Positions 34,907 to 48,433 of a stretch of DNA of 64,000 nucleotides are shown piece by piece; the first letter of the stretch is position 1, and every line of letters starts with the position of its first letter. The notes below the pieces were generated by a model that saw nothing but the letters and a program-made list of their open reading frames with translations, did no database searches and was not told the origin of the DNA. Source of the DNA: Moniliophthora roreri (taxonomy: Eukaryota > Basidiomycota > Agaricomycetes > Agaricales > Marasmiaceae); NCBI GenBank assembly GCA_001466705.2, contig LATX02000202.1, positions 62,001 to 126,000 of the forward strand, in the 5' to 3' direction. The translations under genes were made by a program, and so were the position numbers.

Positions 34907-35459
34907 GTTGGCTTTCCTATTTTGTACAGCGTCAGATTAACTTATCTCACCCTGTACCTTCTCTATCAAGGGAATTTCATCAATTTTAAGAATTTTGATT
35001 TCTTTTTGAATACCAAGCTCAAAAGCGAAGTGTTTAATTTGGGCTGTGACTACAGCGCTCACTAAGGAGATTTGAGTGAACGTGGTGCATGCAGAGTCAG
35101 AACACATCTTTTCCAAAGTCATTTCCTTACGTTCCTCATGCCCTCCATTTCGTGGGGGCTCTGTACTTCTGCTGCCATCTTTACACACAACTTCCCTGCA
35201 TCCATTGTTTGCCCCGCTCACCGGCTCATTGCACCTCAAATACGGGATAGGCCCTGAAGTATAAAGTCACCCCACTCATCCTACTCCCCTGCTATTCGGA
35301 ATACCTCTCCTTGCCATCTTTCAAGTATGGAAGGAAGAAGGGATTGCATTAGGCATTGGGTGGAGGACGCTCAGAGAGAGATATAAGGAGGGAGGAAAAA
35401 AAGATCGTGTGGGGTTCGGCCTATTGACCACGTAAAAAAAAACTGTCCGTATATATACA

Positions 35460-35539
35460 GAGTACATGACGCTCACTGAAGTTGAACAATTCTATAAATT
35501 CCAGGCGGAGTGATTTCGGTTCAAATCCGAATGTATCTT
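35460..35539 (+). pseudogene. tRNA-like element, decayed
   Basis: GAGTACATGACGCTC … TTCGG-TTCAAAT-CCGAA-TGTATCT. The T arm is intact, acceptor pairing has one mismatch, and the D and anticodon arms are degraded. A further degenerate relative lies at about 35628-35735, with a loop-like TTGCAAA. Confidence 0.5.
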
Positions 35540-35739
35540 ACATGCGTATGGCGGTGGTGCTAACCTTTTTTCTCTTTTGGGGCTGACTTCCATTGCTGCG
35601 GCGCGCGAGAATGAGAGCATGTGGAAGGGTAACATGGTGTAATGGTGTAATGGTAACGTTCTTGCTTGCAAATATCTTGATCGGAAAGGTGTCCCTCGAG
35701 CGAGATATTTCAACTCTGGATCCGAATATAGCCATTACA

Positions 35740-38155
35740 GCACTTGCAGCAAACTTTTGACCAACGCTTCATGTTCGAGTTACTGATCCAGAGACGACTT
35801 GTTAATGTTCGAAGTAACAGAGGCACAGCCTGTGCAGAGGAAGATTTGTAATGTGTTTGGCAAAGTGACGTTAAAAGAGACCATCTCCCGCCTCTAAAGA
35901 TCATTCGGTGTCAGCACATCGCCTACTGATGTGCAGTGGTAACGATTTCGAAGGGAAGCGCTACTTATGCAAGAGAGTAATGAAGATCCGAAAGAACAGA
36001 TCAAATACGTACACTCGTTCATTCGGCGACTCACGGATTCTCCATTCCGATTATGATGCTCGAGATGCTGGGAATGTGAGTAGTAATCCAGAAGGTGAGA
36101 ATACGTGTATTGAAGGGGCATACCCAGCCCTACCAGGCTTCAACACTGCGCCAATCGACTTGGGTCTAAAGGATCGTGATAGTCGGGAAGAAAGAAACCA
36201 AAGCGCCCAACAGGCGCCTCTTTCGACCGATAATCGATGTGACGACAGAGTGTGTGACGGTCACGTAAGCGTTCCTTTTCTTGAACAGCCACGAATGCCG
36301 ATTGCTGTTACAACCCCCCTCAATGTGCTCTGTACTTCGGGATTCCGTGACTCTAAGTTTTCAGCCATTTTGGATGGAAAGGGATTTGGCAATAAGGTTA
36401 AGGTGCGTGTAGCGTTTCCCTGTTGATTATCCGACCAATACTCCAATCTGAACTAGAATATACTGTACGGAGGCCCCGCTTTAACCTTTGAATCTAGTAT
36501 GTGTATAGAAGGTGCTGTTTGATTCTGGAAGATAGGAAAAGAAACGGCCGGTGTGATTTATTAGTCCGATGTATCACTCTCCGCTATGCCAGGGGTCTTT
36601 TTGCTAGACCGTAGACATGTCCCTCGTTCCTTCCCGTCCTCATAATCTACCGACCTTCTTCAACCTTCCACCAATGACGATATTGCCTATAGCCTCGTGG
36701 GAGTCGTGCTGGGAGATGGGAGAGGTGAACGGATCGCGGCATCAGTAGGAATATTGGGAATGCGAATAGCTTTTTGGTGCGTGTACGAATGACGATTATA
36801 TCTCTCATAAGTGACTGATCGAAAGGTGCTTGACTCCACTAGTTTTGGATAGCGAATGCGACTCTCTTCTTTTACCTATCTGATCGTCGAAGCCATGGAT
36901 TCTCGCTCCACTCGCTTTGAACGGCCCGTCTTTGTCATACAAGTGCCGAGACCGATGTGTGACTCGGTTTTGTCGCTCCTATCACTGATAGTCGTTCATT
37001 GCGAGAGAGAGGGAGTAGCAGTGGGGGAGGTAACTGTACGCAGTCTAAATTTGTTTTCTGACATGCAGACTCTAGGGTACGGGGACTCTTGCGTTTCGAG
37101 TTTGACACCTGGTAACCAGGCCACTGACATTACCTTCCTTAATGTACGTCTGGCTTTCCCACTCATCTACGTTGCTTATAATCTCGATACTCGACATAGA
37201 CTATAAAGTTATATGTCGAAAAGTGTTCCAGACTCCCCAAGATGCGACTGATCGACGATTGATGCGATGTTTTCTCCCGTGCTCGCTGTCATCGGATACG
37301 CAAAAGTCCGGAAACTAAGAGATTCAATGGGCGCTCGTCTACAAAAGGAACGGCGTACATTTTGACGTCGGCCCTCCTTCACTTCGTTTAAATGCTCCTG
37401 TAACACTGAATACGGCCGTGTACCTTTCCCGCCCATGGAGACCTGACCTGTTTGACATCCGGAACGGAGATAACCGAGGTTGAGGTGGATCTCTTCGGTC
37501 GGTCGCTCGCTTGTGACTGATGCAGTGCTGTTGCAGTGCTATTCAATTACTTGAACGCCGACCTTGACTTGTCAAAAAAGTCTGCCCGGCTGATAGCCGG
37601 ATATGAGGTTTGAACGAACGAGGGAGATAATGCGTCGACGATGTGGTACCTTGTACACATGAATCACTAGTCTTCATGTGAAGGTTACGAGCTCTAAAAA
37701 GATATGGATGTTGGCCGAGGAGGGAGAGCTCTTCTGGATAGAAGAGAAGAGAAGGGCGCTAGCACTTGGGGTTAATGCGGGGGCAGGTAAATCAGCACGC
37801 AAGCCCCATGTCAGTCGGAAATTGAATTGAAGCTGCGGAGTAACATTCCAAGTGTCCAATAGCGACACTTGGTAATGTGAGACCTCCGGCATACAAAGCT
37901 TTCCGCATGGATATGACCGAAACTGTTTCTCGACATCATTCACGTACGGCAACACCTCGCATCCGCACCGATTATGGCAAGTCTGAAGATTACTGGAATC
38001 ATAATTTCCCGGACAGCTGACGTGCTCAAGCAATTTTCGTTTGTCCTTATTCGGTTACCTGTTATCTCGATTTCGCTTGCACCAAAAGCTTTAAAAAGTC
38101 GGGGGTCATTTACAAAGGACCCTAGTTTCCACCACCTCATAGTCCCATTCTCGCC
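35740..38155. other. Gene-poor stretch with unassigned open frames
   Basis: The longest frames are 35908-36426 (+, 172 residues, hydrophilic, ends KVRVAFPC) and 36856-37206 (+, 116 residues). Neither has a recognisable domain or signal peptide. Donor-like GTGCGT or GTACGT sites occur near the end of each, so spliced genes cannot be excluded. Just upstream of 38156 a TTTAAAA box (about 38090) may belong to the promoter of the DUF2235 gene. Confidence 0.3.
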
Positions 38156-40527
38156 ATGCCAGGAACACTTTTAAACGGTGCACAAAACGGTGTGCACGAG
38201 CGTACCACCACCTCTGCGACTTTGGTCAACGATAGTCCCGTCGAGTACGAGTCACCAACTTCGTCACCCACCAGCTCGTACTTTCCCAAGAAGAATGGCG
38301 TCGTCGTCCACGAAATCGAGAGGGAAGATACCCTGATGAACCATCTCCCTTCATTGGACAATTCGGGCATTGTTCCTCCAGAGCACCTCGGTCGTACCCT
38401 TGTGCTCTGCTTTGATGGCACTGGTGATCAGTAAGTCTTTTTTTTTTTACTCGTTTCCTGTACTTGTCGGGTTTGACTCATCCTACCCTTGTCAGATTCG
38501 ACTCCGACGTCAGTATTCGCTTCCTCTTCATATCGCAAGACTAGTTGCTGAACCTCTCTCCAGAACTCCAACATTGTCGAATTCTTCCGTCTTCTCAAGA
38601 AAGATGATCGTACGAAGCAAATGGTATACTACCAGGTAATAAAAAAAAAAAACCCCGTTTATCGTTTGTTATTCATGCGCTGATTTGTGATACAGGCTGG
38701 CATTGGCACATACACAACACCGGAGATTGCCACGCCAATGATGGCCAAGCTTTCCAAGGTATTTCGTCCTTGTTGATTTGTTAAAGCCGCCGAATCCGCT
38801 AACCATACTACCCTCAGGCTCTTGATGAAGCTATTGCTTGGAACCTCGATGCTCATGTCATGGGTATGCTTTCCCGACATTGATTATTCGGATGAAACTG
38901 AGCATCCTTTTTAGGCGGATACGAATTTCTGATGCAGAACTGTACGTTTATAGTTGATTATCCTAATTTGGGGAACTCGGAATCTGACTTGATTGCACCA
39001 TAGATTCCGAGGGCGATCGTATCTGTCTCTTTGGCTTTTCTCGGGGTGCTTACACGGCCCGCAGGTAAGTCGTCTTCGTTTCCATTCGCTTTGAGCGGTC
39101 ACGATTAATGAAACCTACTTTAGTCTTGCGGGTATGATCCACAAGGTAAGATATGGCTTTGCTATCTTCCTTTTTTTTTTTTTTTTTTTTGACTAATCTG
39201 CTCTCCTAGGTCGGCATCCTTCCCGCTTGCAATCACCAGCAAGTGCCCTTTGCGTACAAGATGTTTACAAAAGAAGATGAAGAGGGCTGGCAACAGTCCA
39301 ATGCATTCAAAAAGGCGTTTTCTATTGACGCTGACATTGAATTCGTTGGCGTATGGTAAGTCTTGGTTCTTGTTCGCTTCCTCCCCCATCAGCACAAGAT
39401 TATTGACGTATGATCACAGGGACACTGTCAACTCTGTCGGTCTTATCCCCAAGCGTTTACCCTTCACGACTTCCAATACTATCGTTCGCACCTTCAGACA
39501 CGCTGTCTCTCTCGATGAGCGGCGATCCAAGTTCAAAGCGAACCATTGGAACCGTCCTCAGGCACACGAAGAAAATCTTGGCATCGAGTGCAAGCATCAA
39601 CACAAACCCGGAGAGGAACATGACCATGAACACGAACATGAGCACAAACCGAAAAAGTCGAAAACTCTACGTGCACTCGAAAGGAAATACGGAAAAGACA
39701 GGAGTATCCATACTGATATCGACGAGGTAAAAAGAATCTCATTCTTTCAATCTTACTCGCATCGCGCTCAAACAAAAGTCACGATTTTAGGTTTGGTTCG
39801 CTGGCTGTCACTGCGGTAAGTTTGGATCAATCATTTTTCCGAGGACGTGAAGGCTGACGTTTTCCTTTTTTTTCTCCCGCTTTTTCGCCCTCTTTTTTTC
39901 ATAAAAGATGTCGGCGGTGGATCGGTCGATAATGAAACCAAGCCCAATTTGGCTCGTATCCCACTTCGGTGGATGATTCGTGAATGCTTCAGGGCCAATA
40001 CCGGTATCATGTTCCACGCTGATCTCCTTCAAGAGATTGGTATGGACCCCAATGCGCTCTATCCAGAGGTCAAGGCCAGACCCCCAGCTCTCCCTATCGT
40101 CCCGGGTAAACACTTTATTCAACACGTCCCAACCAAATCTATCCTCGCTCGCTTCTCTCAGTCTCAAAGGGAGATCCATCTACCCAACTTTTCCGGCTCG
40201 GCATCCACCTTGGAACGAGCAGAGACGGAAGAAGAACTCGAGTTGGCCGATGCGCTCTCCCCGGTCTACGATCAACTCTCACTCAAGTGGTTCTGGTGGA
40301 TCCTCGAATTTTGGCCTATCAAAATGAGGTTCCAGAAGTCGGATAACACTTGGGCGCATTACCTGGGTTGGAACTTGGGTCAGGGAAGGCACATTCCCAA
40401 GCAGAAGAAGCGTGGTGTGAGGGTTCACAGGAGCGTAAAAATGAGGTTGGACGCCAGGTATCCCGATGGTTCGAGATATATCCCCAAGGCCAACCTCGAT
40501 GAGCAGCATGTCACTTGGGTAGAATAA
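38156..40527 (+). CDS. DUF2235 alpha/beta hydrolase (T6SS Tle1-like phospholipase fold)
   Basis: Twelve exons (38156-38430, 38496-38508, 38564-38635, 38696-38758, 38818-38863, 38915-38941, 39004-39064, 39124-39145, 39210-39355, 39420-39726, 39791-39815, 39908-40527) join in frame to 558 residues. Conserved parts: LVLCFDGTGDQ (near 90), CLFGFSRGAYTAR with the GxSxG nucleophile Ser178, GVWDTV with Asp243, and WFAGCHCDVGGG (His351), the DUF2235 signature. This family shares its fold with bacterial Tle1 lipases; fungal members are mostly uncharacterised. A His/Glu-rich insert (about residues 301-318, EHDHEHEHEHKP) lies between nucleophile and His motif and could bind metal. No signal peptide. Exon 2 is only 13 nt; it was placed by frame continuity (DQFDSD-NSNIVEFF). 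Confidence 0.93.
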
Positions 40528-41581
40528 ATATTTTCTCGACTCTTTTGTCGTGTTCTCTCTCTTTTTTCTTTCAATCATACTCCAATAATCGTACATTCTT
40601 TTTATCATGCTTGTCATACATTTCTTCATCATACTTGTCGCACACATTCCTTACTGTACTTGTCGTACATTCCTTCTTCTCATACATTACAGTGGGTAAT
40701 AATCCTTTCTTGTAACATGGGTCTCTCCAGTATTGTACTACAGACATCCAATATGTTCTTCTTGTCAAACTTCAATCAATGTCCTCGGTCGTGTCTAATC
40801 AAAAACTCTGTTTTATTATACTCTATCAATCCTGTTGTCAATTTTAGCATCTAAATGCTTCGCCGACGAAGGAAGCACAAAGTCCCCGGATGGAGCAAAA
40901 TTGAAAGGCGGACATTGCTAAATGCCGTCCAAACACATCTGCAAGTAACCACGTCAGTACCAAGATCTACAAAAAAAAAAGCTGAATACCTCGATGGGTG
41001 ATAATTTCTCACCCTTGAAACCATCGGCAAGTTCAATGGGATCAGCTTATACTGCTCTGCTCGATATATTCAGTCAGGCGATGGAATGTGCAGAATAAAA
41101 AAGGTCTTTTGACCGGTATCCAGAGAAATATGCTTGGTGAACAGAACGTTGGCCAGTCTTCATTTTCGGCCCGAGATCTAGCTAAGTTCTTGATTTGGGT
41201 TCGATGATATCGCCTCGTTGTGCGCCAACCGGGTCATCCCAATAAGTACTAGCGAACGAAGAATGCTTGGAGAGAGAGAGAGAGAGAAGCTGCAGGTGTA
41301 AGCATAGTGCAACTCGTCCATCTGGAAGACGATACCACCGAGCATAATATGACCGTGGCCCTTCTCGGTGTTCTTGTTTTTTGGCCACCGCCACAGGCGA
41401 TACCTTCTCCTACGCCCTGTATGAGGAGAGCGAAAACGTTCTGATAAGCAAAATCAGATGAGAAGCTGGATTAATTGTATAAAAGTTGCGCAACTACAAA
41501 AAGGTGAATAGAGAACAAGACAAGAATTTAGCGCTCATCATCGGTCCCTCGGATATACACCACTTGCGTCCAAGAATGTTA
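40528..41581. other. Intergenic
   Basis: 3' flank of the DUF2235 gene. Imperfect repeats of TTGTCGTACATTCCTT type occur at 40590-40690, and a (GA)n microsatellite at about 41268-41286. No gene recognised. Confidence 0.4.
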
Positions 41582-41851
41582 CTGCCATTTGCGGAACATG
41601 GGCCCGGGCGGGTGCCATTTTTTCCCACGCGAGCGAATCACACCTTCCAGACACATGGTTGCATCTTCCCATCAAAGCGCATAAGCGAGTTAGCCGAGGC
41701 ATCCAGGCAGTCTCGAAGATACTCGAAACAGCTTTAAGGACAGGGAGGAATGGAGAATGCCTCGGCTAATGGTCGGAAGATTGCCTTGGAAGATTGCAAT
41801 GCGCGGGAAAAAAAACCGGGTCTCGGCGCCCTATGTTTCTGCAAGCTGCTG
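41582..41851. mobile_element. MITE related to the 30.3 kb Tc1-like element
   Basis: About 270 bp between TA dinucleotides (41580-41581 and 41852-41853). The ends CTGCCATTTGCGGAACATGGG and, reversed, CAGCAGCTTGCAGAAACATAGGG are imperfect inverted repeats. Both match the end of the element at 30284 (CAGCTGTTTGCAGAACTTAGGG) and share its CCCGCG and ATCTTCC words. There is no coding capacity. Confidence 0.65.
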
Positions 41852-42656
41852 TAATTATGGACCCGAGGGTTGGCTGCAACGGGAGGGAGTAGGGCCGCGA
41901 ATGGCTCGGGTACAGACCATCCTGGACAGGAAGAATGAGAAGATCGCATTGTTTCAAAAGGGAAAAAAGGGACCGACTGCATCTCATACGCTTTAGGCAA
42001 TGATGGGGACCGCTGACCATCCGGCGACTTCAAAGGCACCGCAGAGGACTATAGTTACAAAGAGCTACCGCAGGCAAAGGTAGCTGAAGAGGAATAGTCA
42101 ATCAAAAAGCCGCAAATCTGGAGATGCCAACGTACAATATGAAAGCACGCGAGGCTCATGACGGCAAGAGAGGTGGTGTGGAAGATAAGGAAAGAAAAAT
42201 AGTCGGATTCAAGTCGGATTGGTTCATAACAGGGTTCAACGAACGGGCATATATAACTTACCGTTCCGTAGGCAGCTTGCCGTCGGGAATGTTCACACTC
42301 CCATGGGTAATGCCCATAAGAGGCAACGCCGGTTACTCGCTTTTTAAAAACTATGCGATTCTGCACCGACAGGAGATTACAAGAGAAACATAACGAGACA
42401 GCCAGATAACAGGAGATAAAGAATTGAGTACGAGAATTAGATATTTTGTACAAAAAAATATGCAATGCAAATCCAGTCCGAGATTTTTGAGATACACCGG
42501 CTCCTCCGCCAACGGCAAGTTGAAAAAAAAAAAAAAAAGAACGAAGACTCGAATACGTACATTTCCCAATGCTTCATCGCGTTTTGCTCTAGTGAATGTC
42601 AATCACAATGCTACGTCCATTGCCGTAATTCAACACCGCTTATATCGAAACATGTA
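41852..42656. other. Intergenic
   Basis: Region 3' of the RCC1-PHD gene; contains a poly-A run of about 16 nt at 42523-42538. No gene seen. Confidence 0.35.
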
Positions 42657-45283
<2,627 letters not shown>

Positions 45284-47606
45284 AAGTCTGCAAATTCAAC
45301 CAGAAATTCCTTCCCGAGGTTTTTGGTCCGAGATAGGCGTTCCGAAGCGAAGAAAAGTGTGTAATTGGGCTCCTAGAGCGGGTCGAATAGCGCTGTGAAA
45401 AATTTCAAAGGATCGGAGCTCGTCGTTCCCGACTACGAGCAAGAGGTTTCTGGTCGTTGTCGTGGTTGAAAAGTAACAATGAAAAAGGCGAGACTTTTCC
45501 CTCGCCTCCGGTCTGCCCGCCCATCAGAAGAAGTTCCCACGTGATAGGCGCCATCATCAATCAACAGTCTCGTGACTCTGCTTACGCTTATTCCTTTTCG
45601 TCCACCATCCCATTTTCAGGATTACCGCAGGTTAGATGCTTTCATTCCATCAATGTTCTCACTTTGTTGAATTGCAGGTTGTTTTAGGGACTTTTAGACT
45701 TTGTTTTGTCGCTTCTTTCGTCGGGAACTTTAGCTATCGGCTCTCACGTCAACCCGGAAGATTGAATGGAAATCACCGATATTCCCCATTCATATAGCAG
45801 CACGCCGGAGCTTTTACGTGGCCAGTACTGTAAAGGGTTGCTTCTGGCCTTGATCCTTCAAAATCCCCGCAGACCCTGTTTCTTGCCGGAAATTCCTGCT
45901 GACCGGCTTCTGCTGGCCGCTGTCGGAATTTGGGAACAACGCTGCAAGAAGATCAGCTGGCGTCAAAGCTAGTTATGTGACGGTGGTGAGTTGTCCGCCA
46001 TTGTATCATCATCATCGAGCTGATATACATATACTTAGGCTAACAGAACTCCAATCAACGACACCACAGGGACATGATAGGCTTTTAAAAGGATCAGCAA
46101 AAATCAGTTGAGCTCACATCAAACGCTCATGGCATCCGTCCATATCCCCAGAAGGACAGTAGCTAACCTTTCCCGGACGGAAAAAGACATTACACAAGTA
46201 TTTAATCGACCCTGATATTTATGCAGGAACGCAAGCGATGCTTTGCACGGATACAATCAAAATCCTCCGTCCCGTTTGACGCGAATTTCTATAGGTGTGT
46301 CTGGAGGCATTCTAGAGCGAGTGCTCAGTGCATTCCCCTTATGTTACTCACCCTGTCAGCGCATCCGACTTCTCCTGGGATGCCTTCACTCTTTAGACTC
46401 TATCTATTTCAGCGTTAATGGCTTATTTTATTGCACGGGAGCTTAGAGGAACTTTAGACACGAATGGATTGAAGAGCCGCGTACGTCTTATATGACCATC
46501 TTCGCCCTTTGATCAATCATTTGAAGAATTATGGTCGCAAATAATTCACAACACCAGCGTAAATCCGTACGCCCTCTGACTTAGGCGGAGCGGAGAATAA
46601 ACGGGATACCAAAAAAGAAAACAACATCCGTACGCGCCGGCTAAAGGAGGTAGGTATGGCTTTGTACCTGTCTTTCATTCCAAACTGATCATATTCACCA
46701 ACCTACAAAACTCAAGATATTACGATGAACTCGTCGTGAACACCTTTCTGCAATCCGACAGAACGGGGTAACGCATCTGTCAAAGTACGTCAAATTATCG
46801 TACGGAGATGATCCTGGTCCTTATGCCCGCGTTTTGCATCATTCATGTTACAGGAGACTTACCCCTAGGAAGCAGGGAGAGTCATCGGGGAGGTTTCTTC
46901 GATCACTAGCAACCCTTCCTGCCATACGGCGCCAAGCTGACATTTCAGGCACTTTCCTCCAGTACACGCGTCAACTGAACAATCTCCAGCTCTTCTTCTG
47001 CCACCCGTCTCAAAACTCTCCTCGCGACACACGCATATCTCTTTACACTCACCACTTCAACCCCCTCGATGCCCGCGAGACCACTCTATCAACATGTCTC
47101 TCTTACTACCCTGGCGCGTTGGACGCAACATCACGAGGAGATAACACACCGCGCCATCAAGTTGAAAACATCTGGCAGTATTATCCGAGGTCCACACGAC
47201 TTCAAAGCCATAGAGAAGGCGTGGCCGAAAATTGCTCAGGCCTGGAACTTCGTATCGACTGAAAGGATAAATGTTGGGTTGTGCATCGGCATTCTTTCGA
47301 TTATTCGATGAGAATAGTCAATACATTTGTCTAGGTATAGGTATACTCCTTCCAAGGGGATAATCTGATTTGACAAGTAGAATGAATGATCGTGACTGTG
47401 AAATATAGACAGTAGAACCCAAAAAGGGCCTAGTCTACTTTTTTCGCAACTTGCGACACGGGTAAAATGTAGTGTCGCTATATTGAAAATTCCATCTAGG
47501 AACCGGGTGACGAGCCAAATATACGTATGCGCAATGCTGCATGTGGAACAGTCGAGGTCAGAAAAATGGCGGAACACTAATTATATCAGATTACTCACGG
47601 TATATT
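45284..47606. other. Intergenic with unassigned open frames
   Basis: Between two divergent-to-parallel minus-strand genes. Open frames at 46834-47262 and 47069-47311 (+) overlap in different frames. Neither shows a known domain, although KAIEKAWPKIAQAWNFV reads like a real helix. A splice-joined small gene is possible but not demonstrated. Confidence 0.3.
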
Positions 47607-48355
47607 TCATACTATGCCAGGGAAGAACCACCATGGGACTTCTGCTGCATACTTCTTCCACTCTTGAGGGAAAAGTTTCCTCATCTGTTTATCTTCTGCC
47701 TGCGCCCGACTGATCCCAACCGCCAAGACCCACGTCCACCACGCAACCCAGACAATGACAGTTACCAACTGTGATCGAAGGGGCCCGCATTCCGTCAGCC
47801 AGCTTCCTTCCGTAAAATGCGAAAAGGTGATGCCGGCGACAAGGAGCAGGGATCCTGCATATGCGGGATGGCGAACGTAGCCGTAAAAGCGCGTGGTGAT
47901 AAGCTTATGGTCAGGATGGACGGTGAGATCGAAGGTGAAGAGGCGACCAAGGGCTCTGAAGCAATCGAGGCGGATGTAGTTACCGAGGAAAAGGGCGAGG
48001 CAGCCAATTAAGAACATTGGTGAAGTGTGGATCCTCGGTTTGGAGTTAAAAGAACATCCAAGGTGGGCAGGGTAAGACATGGAGGAAGGAGAATATAGAG
48101 TGGATAAGTAGGACAGCGTCTCAAACATTGAGCAAATCCAGAGTACGACTGAGTGCATCTGAGTATGTGTTTCAGCACTTGACCACGACGTCCGAGGTGT
48201 TGGCAACTCACTTTGAAAATGAACGGTGCTATTTGCAGTACCCACCATTCCTCCTTGTGATAGCGTGTCTTCTCCTCTGTCGGGTTTGGAGGCGTCATTG
48301 CAAAGTGATAAGCAATGGCTTGTGAGATGGTAAGGGACGCCCTTATGAAAGACAT
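47607..48355 (-). CDS. Isoprenylcysteine carboxyl methyltransferase (ICMT) family
   Basis: Two exons (48355-48212 and 48158-47607) with a 53-nt intron encode about 231 residues. The C-terminal half has the family signature: RFYGYVRHPAYAGSLLL, then EDKQMRKLFPQEWKKYAAEVPWW ending FFPGIV, matching the GYxRHPxY and E-x8-F-x3-Y-x4-VPxxxxPG pattern of ICMT/PEMT-like membrane methyltransferases. Several hydrophobic helices precede it (MFLIGCLALFLGNYIRL; LVTVIVWVAWWTWVLAVGI). ICMT methylates the C-terminal prenylcysteine of Ras-like proteins and a-factor-type pheromones at the ER. The start at 48355 gives MSFIRASLTISQAIAYHFAM; a longer N terminus (48433) is possible. An ATATATAAA box lies about 40 nt upstream of 48355. 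Paralogs are frequent in basidiomycetes, so the exact substrate is uncertain. Confidence 0.87.
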
Positions 48356-48433
48356 GTCGAGGGATATAGGAGAGGAGAAGAGAGAATAGGAAGCTTTATA
48401 TATCTCGTACTGGTAGTGCATGGATCGCGTCAA

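Noticed and set aside
35908..36426. 172-residue open frame as a gene
   Set aside because: No domain, signal peptide or conserved motif; kept only as part of the intergenic description.
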